A DNA stretch of 64,000 nucleotides from Companilactobacillus jidongensis (GCF_003946575.1 NZ_RHOP01000014.1:1-64000); one strand, 5' to 3'; shown: positions 7,907-16,675, numbered from the stretch's first letter. Program-made: numbers and translations. Notes: a model not told the origin generated them from the sequence alone.

Positions 7907-9527
7907 AATTAGCGCTCTTTAAATCACGAATGTGATAACCAATGTAGCCAACAATTATCAAAGCTAGTGCGATTCCCAGCTGCCACCACATTGTTCCCAG
8001 ATCGATTTTACTTACAGGAACATTGGGTACATATCCAAATGGTGTAAATTTGGCGATCCATTTTGGTAGGTCGATCAATTTACCAAAGTAGCCGACGAAT
8101 AATGCAAATCCGGTGTATAAGTAGCCGAAGACTGCAAATTTTGGCAACCAACCAACGGTACAGGCTGATAAAGCTAGGATAACTAGTACTGGTGAAATAT
8201 AAGCGTAGAATCCATGCAAGAAGACTGATAAGGCAATGGGATGCTTCATAACGGAAGCTCCACCTAATTGCAGTCCTAACATACCAGCGAATAGTGCCGC
8301 TAGACTAGTTAGAATACCCAGTACCAGAACGCTGGTAAATAAATACTCACGACTCACAGGTTTGGAATGGATCAATTCTAAGTAACCTTTACTTTCACCA
8401 GATTTCAAGTAGTTGATGATCTGAATACCAGGGAACAACGCTAATACTCCGAAAACAATCATTAAGATAGCAACGAAATGCTTGATGATCAGTATATTAG
8501 CTTTGTGGACAGCAGTGGCACCAATCAATTTTTCCATAGCAGGATTGGTCTTTAGAATATCTCCAATAGTATTAAAGATTGATCCGTAAGTGAAGCCTAG
8601 AATTAATAGGCCGATCACCCAGACAATGATGGTTGTGCGATGTAATCTCCAGAAGAGACTGAGTGGACCACGTAGGAAGGCAGATGCCTTGGCACGGCCA
8701 GGTCTAGTAGCGATAATACCAGAACCAATATCACGGTGGTCATTGATCCATAACGCCGCCACACTCAGAATCAGTGACAGTGACATCATCAATAAGACTG
8801 GTAACCAATTATTTTTTTGATAGGTTGAAAATTTTTCTACCCAGCCAAAGGGGATGAACCATGTGGCCTTAGGGTTAGAAACATCGGTCGACATTCTGGC
8901 GATGTACATGATTCCAAAAACTATGTACGAAAGAATTGTTGCGGAACGTGAATTATCTACTAATTGTGCTAAGAAGGCCGCAATGGCCGCAAACATGAAG
9001 CCGGCAGCACCTAAGCCTAATCCTAATAGGAAATTACCATTAGTATCAGTTCCAGTTAAATTAGCAAATTGTAGTCCTAAGGCATAAAACAAACCAATCA
9101 ATAGATTGATAACGAACAATTCAATCAGCGAGGATGCTAGATTGGACAGTTTACCAACGGAGTGTGATTGAATTATTTCTAATAATCCAGAATCTTCTTC
9201 GCCGCGGGTGTTCTTAATGATGATTGAAAAATTCATAATGGCCGCAATCATCGCCATAAAGACGGTCATTTCACCAGCAAAGACATCGGCAGTCGTATAT
9301 GGTGTACTACCGGATAATTTACCGAAGAGTGAAATCATTGATGGTGATTTTAATGTTTTGACGATTTCGTCAATTGATGCCTGTGTATCATAAATAGTTG
9401 TGAATTTTGCCGCAACGGCTGCGAATAAAACGATTAGCGTAACTGACCAGAGAGTTAATTTCAACCAATCACGTTTTAAACTAAAGCGAGTCAAAAACCA
9501 AGTTTGATGAAAATTACGATTTTCCAT
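7905..9527 (-). CDS. ABC-2 type exporter permease
   Basis: 540 residues with about twelve membrane segments in two similar halves. This resembles the two-component ABC-2 exporters annotated in lactobacilli as drug or polyketide (tetronasin-like) resistance permeases. The N-terminus (RFSLKRDWLKLTLWSVTLIVL) and the conserved loop INDHRDIGSG with its following internal linker are typical. It starts 5 bases after the stop of the ATP-binding gene and so forms an operon with it. The divergent TetR regulator suggests induction by a toxic small molecule. The substrate cannot be read from sequence. Confidence 0.82.
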   Translation of the reverse strand: MENRNFHQTWFLTRFSLKRDWLKLTLWSVTLIVLFAAVAAKFTTIYDTQASIDEIVKTLKSPSMISLFGKLSGSTPYTTADVFAGEMTVFMAMIAAIMNFSIIIKNTRGEEDSGLLEIIQSHSVGKLSNLASSLIELFVINLLIGLFYALGLQFANLTGTDTNGNFLLGLGLGAAGFMFAAIAAFLAQLVDNSRSATILSYIVFGIMYIARMSTDVSNPKATWFIPFGWVEKFSTYQKNNWLPVLLMMSLSLILSVAALWINDHRDIGSGIIATRPGRAKASAFLRGPLSLFWRLHRTTIIVWVIGLLILGFTYGSIFNTIGDILKTNPAMEKLIGATAVHKANILIIKHFVAILMIVFGVLALFPGIQIINYLKSGESKGYLELIHSKPVSREYLFTSVLVLGILTSLAALFAGMLGLQLGGASVMKHPIALSVFLHGFYAYISPVLVILALSACTVGWLPKFAVFGYLYTGFALFVGYFGKLIDLPKWIAKFTPFGYVPNVPVSKIDLGTMWWQLGIALALIIVGYIGYHIRDLKSAN

Positions 9528-9532
9528 AATTG

Positions 9533-10444
9533 TTATCTCCCTTCGTTTGAATTGTAGTATCTCATGAACAGATCTTCTAAGGTTGGAGGAGTCGATTGAA
9601 GTGAAACTATTTGTTTGGAAGCTAAATAACTCATAACATAGCTCATTTGGTCTGAATCAACCGAGAAGGTCGTTAGTCCATTAGTTCCTACGGTGACATT
9701 GTGTACTCCTTGGAGTGTCTGTAACTCGGGAGTTAGTTGCATAGTTTGGAACTCGATCACAGTTCTAGTTAAGTGGCGCATATCGGATAATGAACCTGTT
9801 TCAACTATTTCACCGCTACGAATAATTCCTATGCGGTCACACATTTTTTCTACCTCAGATAAAATGTGACTTGATAGTAGAACTGCTTTGCCCTCTTTTT
9901 TTAGTTCCATAACTGATTGTTGGAAGATTTCTTCGTTCAACGGATCGAGTCCGGAAGTTGGCTCGTCAAAAATATAAAAGTCAGCATCAGTGGAGAAGGC
10001 CGCAATCAAAGCGACCTTTTGGCGATTACCTTTAGAATATGTACGAGCCTTTTTGGTTGGGTCGAGTTTGAATCGATCTATCATCATATCAGTTTTACGA
10101 TTATGTTTAGTATTACCAAGTTTTAAGAATAGATCGATGATCTCACCACCAGTTAGATTTGGCCAAAGGTAGACGTCACCAGGAACATAGGCTAGATGTT
10201 TGTGAATCGAAACGGAATCCTTATAGACATCTTTGCCAAAGAGTGTGGCGGTCCCACCACTTGCACGTAGAATACCTAGTAAGGTACGAATGGTGGTTGA
10301 TTTACCAGCACCGTTAGGTCCAATGAATCCAAAAACTTCCCCAGGATAGACATCGAAAGTAACGTTCTTTAGTGCTTGAAGTTTGCCAAAGTTTTTTTGT
10401 AGATGATCGACATGTAAAATTGCACTATTATTTTGATTCATCAT
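9533..10444 (-). CDS. ABC exporter ATP-binding protein
   Basis: 303 residues. Walker A is GPNGAGKST (42-50), a variant signature YSKGNRQKV lies near 137, and Walker B plus the following glutamate is FYIFDEPTSGLDP near 161. The switch histidine lies in SSHILSEVE. The C-terminal 85 residues form the extra domain common in drug-exporter ATPases of the CcmA/DrrA type. It is the first gene of the operon; the ATG follows AAAGGGGATAAT. It energises the permease just downstream. Confidence 0.9.
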   Translation of the reverse strand: MMNQNNSAILHVDHLQKNFGKLQALKNVTFDVYPGEVFGFIGPNGAGKSTTIRTLLGILRASGGTATLFGKDVYKDSVSIHKHLAYVPGDVYLWPNLTGGEIIDLFLKLGNTKHNRKTDMMIDRFKLDPTKKARTYSKGNRQKVALIAAFSTDADFYIFDEPTSGLDPLNEEIFQQSVMELKKEGKAVLLSSHILSEVEKMCDRIGIIRSGEIVETGSLSDMRHLTRTVIEFQTMQLTPELQTLQGVHNVTVGTNGLTTFSVDSDQMSYVMSYLASKQIVSLQSTPPTLEDLFMRYYNSNEGR

Positions 10445-10522
10445 ATTATCCCCTTTGTATGAATCCCAGTTTTGTGAGCAATAAACTTGAATTCTTGATA
10501 AGAAAATGAAATATTTTTGTTG

Positions 10523-10600
10523 AATAGTTCACTTATCAAAGAGTATATTAGTTGTGTAGACAGCTAGTGTCAACCTTAAAATATTGCAATATGAACTATT
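10523..10600. promoter_or_regulatory. Widely spaced inverted repeat in exporter/TetR divergent region
   Basis: AATAGTTCA (10523-10531) and its exact complement TGAACTATT (10592-10600) bracket the exporter promoter. They are candidate half-sites for the neighbouring TetR protein. Confidence 0.4.
10545..10573 (-). promoter_or_regulatory. Promoter of the ABC-2 exporter operon
   Basis: Read leftward: TTGACA (10573-10568), a 17-base spacer, then TAATAT (10550-10545). The imperfect palindrome GACA-N5-TGTC (10559-10571) overlaps the -35 region and could be a TetR operator. Confidence 0.6.
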
Positions 10601-10678
10601 TGAAATTTCTAAAATAGCTACATTGATATAGCGCTACAAAAAGTGAAATATCGTTCAGAAGTATTTTTGGAGGGAATC

Positions 10679-11281
10679 ATGGCAACTAATAAAAAACGTA
10701 AAGAACAAAAGAAAACAGACATTTTAAATGCGGCAACAAAAGCATTTGTTACCAATGGATACAAAAATACCTCTGTCGCAGATATTGCGAAAGAGGCACA
10801 TTCGTCACAGGTTACAATGTATAAATATTTTCCAAGCAAAATTGAACTGGCACGAGAAGTTACCATTAAAATGATTGTGGACGGTTACGCTGGATATGAT
10901 CAAAGGTTAAATCAACTTAATATGAGTTTTAAACAAAAGATAGAGAATATTCTAGACTTTGGCACTAATGAAGCTGAATCTCTGAATCAGGATTTTATGA
11001 ACTTTATGATTGATGAGTTTCAAGCAGCTAACGGTGATGATCGAGTTATGATTGTTTATAACCAAGGTAAAGAGAGATTCTGGAGTAAAATTCTCAAGCA
11101 AGGTCGTGCAGAGGGGATGATCAGCGATGATATTCAGGATGAGGTTGTAATGTTATATGTTGATATGCTCATTACTTATTTTATGAATCCTTCAACTGCT
11201 CAGATGACTAAAAGTCTTGTTAAGAAGAAATATTCCAATGGTCTAGCGCGTATGTTTTTTTACGGAATTATGGGCAAGTGA
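10679..11281 (+). CDS. TetR/AcrR-family transcriptional regulator
   Basis: 200 residues. The N-terminal helix-turn-helix is clear (ILNAATKAFVTNGYKNTSVADIAKEA, then SQVTMYKYFPSKIEL); the C-terminal ligand domain is poorly conserved, as usual. The start is ATG at 10679 because TTGGAGGGA lies 3 bases upstream; an earlier GTG at 10643 has no ribosome site. It is divergent from the ABC-2 exporter and is the natural candidate for its repressor. Its last 39 bases overlap the convergent glycosylase gene. Confidence 0.88.
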   Translation: MATNKKRKEQKKTDILNAATKAFVTNGYKNTSVADIAKEAHSSQVTMYKYFPSKIELAREVTIKMIVDGYAGYDQRLNQLNMSFKQKIENILDFGTNEAESLNQDFMNFMIDEFQAANGDDRVMIVYNQGKERFWSKILKQGRAEGMISDDIQDEVVMLYVDMLITYFMNPSTAQMTKSLVKKKYSNGLARMFFYGIMGK

Positions 11282-11902
11282 GGATGGTAATCTTAGCTGA
11301 TAGCCGTCAAAAAAATCACTTTTAAGTTTTCCAAATTCATCTATTAATGCATGGAATTCGCTAGCTTCGTCAGGTGTGAAATCAAAATCGGCCTCAACAG
11401 AGTTTTTTAGTTGCATATATGTTGGCTTCTCAGTGAAGGCGTGCAAGTTCATAAATAGACGCATACAGTAATTATCCGCTACAAAAGTCGACCGGTGAAA
11501 ATAATATAATAGAAGAACATCCGCAGTTTCATTACCGATACCTTTGAGGCTTAGCAATTTTTTACGCAGAACGGGTGTAGAGTAACGTTCCCAGTCATCA
11601 AAGTCATCGCGATAGGCAGTTAATAAGGAGCGGACGTAAATAGATTTGTTCTTATAGAACCCACTAGGTTGAATCAAACCACGTAATTCATCTAATGGAA
11701 GAGCTAGTAATTTTGTTAAATTGAATCCTGTGGATTCCTGCAGATTTTTTAATGAACGGTCAACATTTTTCCAATTAGTATTTTGAATTAAGACCATTCC
11801 AATCAGCATTTCTTCAGTACTATGAGTAGGCCACCAATTTTGGCGACCAAGTTGTTTATTTAATAATTCAAATAGTTCTCTGATAGTTATTTCTTTGTAC
11901 AA
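11243..11902 (-). CDS. Endonuclease III-like HhH-GPD DNA glycosylase
   Basis: 219 residues. A helix-hairpin-helix (LLSLKGIGNETADVLLLYYF, about 114-133) is followed by the catalytic aspartate in FVADNY, as in the Nth/MutY superfamily. The N-terminus (TEEMLIGMVLIQNTNWKNVDRSL) is also typical. The four-cysteine iron-sulfur cluster of classical Nth is absent; only one cysteine occurs. It probably repairs damaged bases, but the lesion is unknown. The 3' end overlaps the tetR 3' end by 39 bases in convergent orientation, with no terminator between them. Confidence 0.82.
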   Translation of the reverse strand: MYKEITIRELFELLNKQLGRQNWWPTHSTEEMLIGMVLIQNTNWKNVDRSLKNLQESTGFNLTKLLALPLDELRGLIQPSGFYKNKSIYVRSLLTAYRDDFDDWERYSTPVLRKKLLSLKGIGNETADVLLLYYFHRSTFVADNYCMRLFMNLHAFTEKPTYMQLKNSVEADFDFTPDEASEFHALIDEFGKLKSDFFDGYQLRLPSSLAHNSVKKHTR

Positions 11903-11972
11903 GATATTTCCCCCTTGGGATATCCATTATCTAACAAAACCGAGCAAATGTCCCAAATTGTTTCACGGGAAA

Positions 11973-11983
11973 CGTTATAACGA
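11973..11983. repeat. CGTTATAACGA palindromic element, copy 1
   Basis: The 11-mer at 11973-11983 sits at the 3' end of the XRE gene. The same 11-mer recurs at 12572-12582 before its start. Confidence 0.5.
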
Positions 11984-12547
11984 CCAGCCAAGAATTTTAA
12001 CAGCGATAAGATATGTCAAAATAGTACCGAGAATTATGCCTACTACTGCTGAAATGATCAGAATATAACGGCGCTTTTTAGCATCGTAGTTTATTTCTTC
12101 AACTGTTTTGCCATTTAAAAAGGCAACAGTCTGCTTGAAAGTTTGAAGATGCAATCTGTTGTTGAGTTTGATTAGAGTTGCGGCAATCATTATACCTAGT
12201 GTGCTAAAAGTAGCCACTAACATCGCGGCAATTGGTAATGGGAGCCAATGGATACTGATGAATGATATGTATGTCGCTATCAGAGTTGTTAGTAGTCCGA
12301 CTGATAATTCACGTAATTTGAATTTTGATAAGTTATTTTGCATAAGATCGATGTCATCTTTGACCAATTGATCAACGGTGGTCTGATAAATATCAGCCAT
12401 GAGTATCAGGCTTTGAATGTCAGGATAAGTTTTTCCAGTTTCCCAATTGGAGATTGTTTGCCGTGACACATACATTTTCTTCGCGAGCGCTGTTTGAGAT
12501 AAGTTATTTTGATTCCGGTAATAAATCAATTTTTCATTGATCTTCAT
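11975..12547 (-). CDS. XRE-family regulator with C-terminal membrane segments
   Basis: 190 residues. An N-terminal Cro/C1-type helix-turn-helix (LSQTALAKKMYVSRQTISNWETGKTYP, residues 17-43) is followed by a linker, then three hydrophobic segments (about 84-106, 108-126, 160-184). This HTH-plus-membrane layout is common in Firmicutes and may couple an envelope signal to transcription; the signal is unknown. It is transcribed alone. The palindrome CGTTATAACGA occurs 25 bases upstream of the start and again at the 3' end, which suggests autoregulation. Confidence 0.85.
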   Translation of the reverse strand: MKINEKLIYYRNQNNLSQTALAKKMYVSRQTISNWETGKTYPDIQSLILMADIYQTTVDQLVKDDIDLMQNNLSKFKLRELSVGLLTTLIATYISFISIHWLPLPIAAMLVATFSTLGIMIAATLIKLNNRLHLQTFKQTVAFLNGKTVEEINYDAKKRRYILIISAVVGIILGTILTYLIAVKILGWSL

Positions 12548-12561
12548 TTGATTATCCTTTC

Positions 12562-12582
12562 AACGAATAGTCGTTATAACGA
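12562..12582. promoter_or_regulatory. Candidate XRE operator: overlapping palindromes
   Basis: AACGA-ATAG-TCGTT overlaps CGTTATAACG (12572-12581). The site lies between the divergent XRE gene and the DUF6483 gene, so it could control either or both. Confidence 0.5.
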
Positions 12583-12672
12583 TGTCAAAATACTTTTACA
12601 TCAGGTATTTGTCGTACTTGAACTGCTATCTACATAGTACAATAGATTCAAGCAGAGATGGAGGTATTCGTC

Positions 12673-13008
12673 ATGGATGATAATGATTTTGTAATGCACC
12701 AAGTTAAGTCATTCGCCGAAGGATTTGGGATTGTAATAAACAACAGAGATGGTAGCAAATCACAAGTCATCTTTGAACAGGAACAAGGGCAGTCGGGTAC
12801 CATTAAGGATGAACTTAACAAGTTATTGTCTAAGAAAAAATATGATAGTGCAGTTAGGCTGGTTTTTGAACAAAAGTTTATTTTGGAACACGATGATTAT
12901 TTGAAATTAGCTTATTGGTTACTGAGTGAACTAAATTCGCATGATGATGTGGATGAAAAATTGAAAAATGAATTGGCTCATTCAATTTATAAAGTTGCTA
13001 AGATGTGA
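12673..13008 (+). CDS. DUF6483-like small cytosolic protein
   Basis: 111 residues, acidic and helix-rich, with no membrane segment or signal peptide. The N-terminus (DNDFVMHQVKSFAEGFG) and the LLSKKKYDSAVRLVF segment resemble small uncharacterised proteins of lactobacilli and relatives annotated DUF6483. The start is ATG at 12673, 8 bases after TGGAGG; an ATG at 12658 overlaps that ribosome site. Function unknown. It lies divergent from the XRE regulator across the CGTTATAACG palindrome. Confidence 0.7.
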   Translation: MDDNDFVMHQVKSFAEGFGIVINNRDGSKSQVIFEQEQGQSGTIKDELNKLLSKKKYDSAVRLVFEQKFILEHDDYLKLAYWLLSELNSHDDVDEKLKNELAHSIYKVAKM

Positions 13009-13009
13009 A

Positions 13010-13049
13010 AATAACCCAGGGAAAATATTAATATTTTCCCTGGGTTATT
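13010..13049. terminator. Bidirectional terminator (perfect 40-bp palindrome)
   Basis: AATAACCCAGGGAAAATATT is followed immediately by its exact complement. It lies between convergent genes and is best read as a shared terminator, although the T-runs are short. Confidence 0.7.
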
Positions 13050-13059
13050 CGTTTACTTT

Positions 13060-15396
13060 TTATTCAGAACGCAATGCCGTTGCAGCATCTTTCTTCGCAG
13101 CCATTCGAGCTGGAATATGTCCACCGATTACGGTTAGGACCGTACTTACAATTATTAGAATAATTGCATGGATCGGATTCAATTGTGCAACGTTAGATAG
13201 ATCGGTCATGCTCTTCAAGATTGAATTGATGGGGAATGTTGCTAGATAGGCGATGACAACACCGAGAACACCGGAGGCCACACCTAAGATAGTTGTTTCC
13301 GCATCGAATACACGGGTAATATCTTTCTTTCTAGCACCGAGGGCTTTCAAGATACCAATTTCCTTAGTACGTTCAAGTACTGATGTGTAGGTAATGATTG
13401 AGATCATGATCATACTTGTTACTAATGAGATTCCGGCAAAGGCGACTAGGACATAAGTAATGGCGTCCATCAGTCCGCCGGTCAAGTTAGAGACTGAACC
13501 GGCCATATCTGTATATACGACTTTGTCAGATTTTTTCTTGCCACTATTGTACTTATCTAAGTACTTGAGAATCTTATCTTTGTTTTTGAAGTTATTAGGA
13601 TAAATCATAATACTTGAAGGCGTAGTTGATCCACCAAGATAGCTGATCAAAGTAGCTTTGGTCGTAGCGTCATCAACACTGGCACCTGTTAGAACATTAG
13701 TTTTACTGTTCTTTTGAGCTGTCACAATATCAGAAGTCTTATTATTGTTGATGATATTCTTAGTTAGTTGATCACTATAGGCAATACCAGAAGCCAAGAT
13801 GTTTTCAGATGACTTAGATTTAACACGCAAGATACCTGAAATCTTCAAAGTAGTGTTGGAGCTATTGTTATAGAGATCTTCGCTGGCAGAGTTAGGTAAA
13901 AAAGTACCAGTTTCTAACTTCTTGTAGTAATCATTGTTGTTAACAACTTTGACTTCTTTACCAACTAGTTTGTTGAAATCGAGTTTTTGACCATCTTTGA
14001 CCGATAAGCCTAAGTTCTTCAAAGCGTTGACGTTAGTTGAATTGTCAGTATCAACGATCAAAACGATGTCATTAGCGGTAGTTGGCATTGATCCAGAGAC
14101 AACTTTGTAATGTTTCTTTAAGAATGCTTGACCGTTTTTACCACCTGGATAAACTGAACCACCGATACCGGTTGAAGTTGCCATGGCATTTTGCATGGCA
14201 CTAGCTGAACTAGCATTGCTGTTGTCAGTATTGGAGAAGGTGACAGTTTTAACTTTTCCATTGACGTTACTTAACAAGTTCATACCAGTTGAGTACGTGT
14301 AAGTTATGGTCTTACTCAAATTTGGATTGATGTTGCCGATGTAATTAAGGTATTTATTAGTGATTTTATTGACGTGAGTCGACTTGTCAGCCTGGCTCAT
14401 TTTGGCAGTGACTTTTGTTTTCTTTGCCTTGGTCAGTTTACTATCTTTGGTCGATGGTGCTGTTTGGCTAGAAGCTACTTGTGAGATAGTTATGGGGAAC
14501 TGCGCCAAGGTATTGGATTGTGTTTTATCGATCTGTTTTTGGAATCCTGATGACAGTGCCAACACAATAGCAATACTGATGATACCAATACTTGAAGCAA
14601 AAGCTGTTAAGAACGTTCGAGCCTTTTTGGTTTTTATATTGGTGAATGACAATTTCAGAGCAGTCCAAAATGTCATTTTAGTTTTCTTTAATTCAAATCG
14701 ATCTTTGTTTTCATCTTCGACGTAGGGATTAGAGTCGTCTTGAATTTTACCATCTGCGAAGTTGATGATACGGTCAGCATATTGTTTAGCTAACTCAGGG
14801 TTGTGAGTAACCATGATAACTAATCGTTCTTTAGATAATTCTTTGATCAATTCCATGATTTGAACACTGGTTTCGGTATCCAAAGCACCAGTTGGCTCAT
14901 CACAGAGTAAGATCTCAGGGTCATTAGCAATCGCACGGGCAATCGCTACACGTTGCATTTGGCCACCAGATAATTGATTAGGTTTCTTATTCATGTGTGG
15001 ACCCAATCCCACACGTTCTAGAGCCTTGGTAGCTTTTTCTTTTTTCTCTTCAGTTGGAACACCACTCAGTGTCATTCCCATTTCAACATTATCAAGGATA
15101 CTCAAGTGTCCAATAATATTGTAACTTTGGAAGATAAAACCAACGGAATTATTACGATAAGCATCCCAGTCTGATTCTGAGAAGTCCTTGGTTGATTTAC
15201 CCTTAATGATCAAATCACCAGAATCGTAGATATCCAAACCACCAATACCATTAAGCATGGTAGTTTTACCAGAGCCACTAGGTCCCAGTATAGCGACGAA
15301 TTCCTGAGGTCTGAATGATACAGATACATCATCAAGCGCCTTGGTTACAGAATCGCCGACATAGAAGTACTTTTTAATATGTTTAAGTTCCAGCAT
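13060..15396 (-). CDS. Fused ABC ATPase/FtsX-type permease (MacB-like exporter)
   Basis: 778 residues. An N-terminal ATPase (Walker A GPSGSGKTT about 38-46; signature LSGGQMQRVAIARA; Walker B ILLCDEPTGALD) is fused to an FtsX/MacB-type membrane domain. One membrane helix lies near 255-280, followed by a large Ser/Thr/Lys-rich extracellular domain of about 360 residues, then three C-terminal helices. Mechanotransmission exporters of this type move peptides, antibiotics or lipoproteins rather than importing solutes. The divergent TetR gene and the shared operator region indicate inducible resistance or envelope stress. Substrate unknown. Confidence 0.88.
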   Translation of the reverse strand: MLELKHIKKYFYVGDSVTKALDDVSVSFRPQEFVAILGPSGSGKTTMLNGIGGLDIYDSGDLIIKGKSTKDFSESDWDAYRNNSVGFIFQSYNIIGHLSILDNVEMGMTLSGVPTEEKKEKATKALERVGLGPHMNKKPNQLSGGQMQRVAIARAIANDPEILLCDEPTGALDTETSVQIMELIKELSKERLVIMVTHNPELAKQYADRIINFADGKIQDDSNPYVEDENKDRFELKKTKMTFWTALKLSFTNIKTKKARTFLTAFASSIGIISIAIVLALSSGFQKQIDKTQSNTLAQFPITISQVASSQTAPSTKDSKLTKAKKTKVTAKMSQADKSTHVNKITNKYLNYIGNINPNLSKTITYTYSTGMNLLSNVNGKVKTVTFSNTDNSNASSASAMQNAMATSTGIGGSVYPGGKNGQAFLKKHYKVVSGSMPTTANDIVLIVDTDNSTNVNALKNLGLSVKDGQKLDFNKLVGKEVKVVNNNDYYKKLETGTFLPNSASEDLYNNSSNTTLKISGILRVKSKSSENILASGIAYSDQLTKNIINNNKTSDIVTAQKNSKTNVLTGASVDDATTKATLISYLGGSTTPSSIMIYPNNFKNKDKILKYLDKYNSGKKKSDKVVYTDMAGSVSNLTGGLMDAITYVLVAFAGISLVTSMIMISIITYTSVLERTKEIGILKALGARKKDITRVFDAETTILGVASGVLGVVIAYLATFPINSILKSMTDLSNVAQLNPIHAIILIIVSTVLTVIGGHIPARMAAKKDAATALRSE

Positions 15397-15457
15397 TTAA
15401 TTAATCCTTTTTATTTAAATTTGTAATGTCCATCTGAAATTGTTAGAATTCCATTAG

Positions 15458-15488
15458 TGCAACACTATGTTTCATATAATAGAAACAT
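15458..15488. promoter_or_regulatory. Operator region over the ABC/FtsX promoter
   Basis: The half-site TGCAACACTATG (15458-15469) merges with a palindrome ATGTTTC-N8-GAAACAT (15467-15488). The leftward -10 TATTAT, 17 bases from a TTGTTT -35, lies inside this palindrome. The half-site recurs inverted at 15548-15559. Confidence 0.55.
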
Positions 15489-15532
15489 TTTATTCAAAAA
15501 ACAATCATCAATTATAAATAATTTGTTGTAAG

Positions 15533-15559
15533 TGTAACATAATGCCACATACTGTTGCA
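15533..15559. promoter_or_regulatory. Candidate TetR operator before the regulator gene
   Basis: TGTAACATAATG, CCA, then CATACTGTTGCA form a 27-bp imperfect palindrome (9 of 12 positions pair). The right arm matches the complement of the half-site at 15458-15469 in 11 of 12 bases. Confidence 0.55.
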
Positions 15560-15587
15560 TTAATAACGCTATATGGAGAAACCAACT

Positions 15588-16136
15588 ATGGTAGGAATTA
15601 AGAATAATCGTCGGGCACAATATACTCGACAAGTCATTCAAGATGCTGTTTTGTCATTGTTAGAAAATAAAGCTATCGGAGATATAAAAGTGACAGAGGT
15701 TTGTAAATTGGCAGACATAAATCGCACAACTTTCTATCGATATTACGATGATGTTTTTAAATGTGTTGAAAGTATCGAGACAGAGTTTATTGAATCTATG
15801 GAGCCAAGTGAGAATATGAAGCCTGTTGAAGCATTTGAAAAATTACTGAGCGCTTTTTATAATCAGAAACGTTTGAGTAATTTAGTATTTGTCGAAGGGA
15901 AAACTAAACTGATCGATAGGATTCAACAAACCATTGAGAATGGTGGAGCTGGGAAACCGCAAATCAATGAATATGATAAATATCAAGAGGTCTATATGAT
16001 GTCAGGGATGCTGGCTATTATGAAGAAATGGGTCAAGGAAGGGATGCCTGAAACACCTAAGGAATTGTCAAAAGTCATTATTCAAATAACATTTGCTGAT
16101 AATATTCAGTCTTTAAGAGATCAAATAGATTGTTAA
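15588..16136 (+). CDS. TetR-family regulator of the ABC/FtsX exporter
   Basis: 182 residues with a TetR-type helix-turn-helix (RQVIQDAVLSLLENKAIGDIKVTEVCKLADINRTTF reduced here to its key NRTTFYRYYDD end). The start is ATG at 15588, 9 bases after GGAG; an ATG at 15573 has no ribosome site. It is divergent from the exporter gene, and related sequence arms occur beside both promoters, which fits one repressor acting on both sides. Confidence 0.85.
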   Translation: MVGIKNNRRAQYTRQVIQDAVLSLLENKAIGDIKVTEVCKLADINRTTFYRYYDDVFKCVESIETEFIESMEPSENMKPVEAFEKLLSAFYNQKRLSNLVFVEGKTKLIDRIQQTIENGGAGKPQINEYDKYQEVYMMSGMLAIMKKWVKEGMPETPKELSKVIIQITFADNIQSLRDQIDC

Positions 16137-16243
16137 TTTTTCTGGATACGTTTACGTAAGTCTTATCACTTATTTTCTGAAAATAACTGTGTTACCATTT
16201 TTAATGGTGTAAAAAAACACGTTACTTAGGGGAGGACGTATCT

Positions 16244-16549
16244 ATGAGAGAAATTGTATTTGTTGTGGGATCTTTATTAGTTTTAATGCTTGAAAAATAT
16301 GTCTTAGCCAATAATTCAATTGATTGGTTGGGAGCAATCGTGCCGATGGTATCAATAGTATTTATTATGTGGCTATTGGTTACCAAGCAGTTGAGTCTAG
16401 ACCTATTAGATATTTTAGTTTCCATATTGTACGTATCAATGAGCTTTATCTTTTGGGGACAAGGCAATGATCTATATCATAGAAGAACAGTTAAAAAAAT
16501 TGCCAAGCAGTTGTATGAGGGCACAGAGAGTATGACAAAACGTATTTAG
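16244..16549 (+). CDS. Small three-segment membrane protein, unknown
   Basis: 101 residues with hydrophobic stretches at about 3-20, 27-45 and 53-71, then a basic tail (HRRTVKKIAKQLYEGTESMTKRI). A strong GGGGAGGA ribosome site lies 8 bases before the ATG. It follows the tetR gene by 107 bases, so it could be part of that transcript. No family recognised. Confidence 0.65.
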   Translation: MREIVFVVGSLLVLMLEKYVLANNSIDWLGAIVPMVSIVFIMWLLVTKQLSLDLLDILVSILYVSMSFIFWGQGNDLYHRRTVKKIAKQLYEGTESMTKRI

Positions 16550-16599
16550 TTTTTAAGCACGATTGTTTGTTATCGTAGATCAAAGGTTACATAATTAGG

Positions 16600-16675
16600 A
16601 TGGATTTGGGGAGCGGTACCCTAGATCCATGCTTCGAAGTCAGCCATAATAGTTTGTTACTATTTGGAAGACTTC
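16600..16675. other. Tandem strong hairpins in a 259-base intergenic region
   Basis: Between the 101-residue membrane gene and the VOC gene, two stems follow each other. The first pairs TGGATTTGGGG (16601-16611) with CCCTAGATCCA (16619-16629), with two G-U pairs if RNA. The second pairs GAAGTC/GACTTC, CCA/TGG and ATAGT/ACTAT (16636-16675). Neither is followed by a T-run. I see no open reading frame here. Confidence 0.45.

Noticed and set aside
13010-13049. 40-bp perfect palindrome as an operator
   Set aside because: It lies between convergent gene ends, where a shared terminator is the simpler reading.
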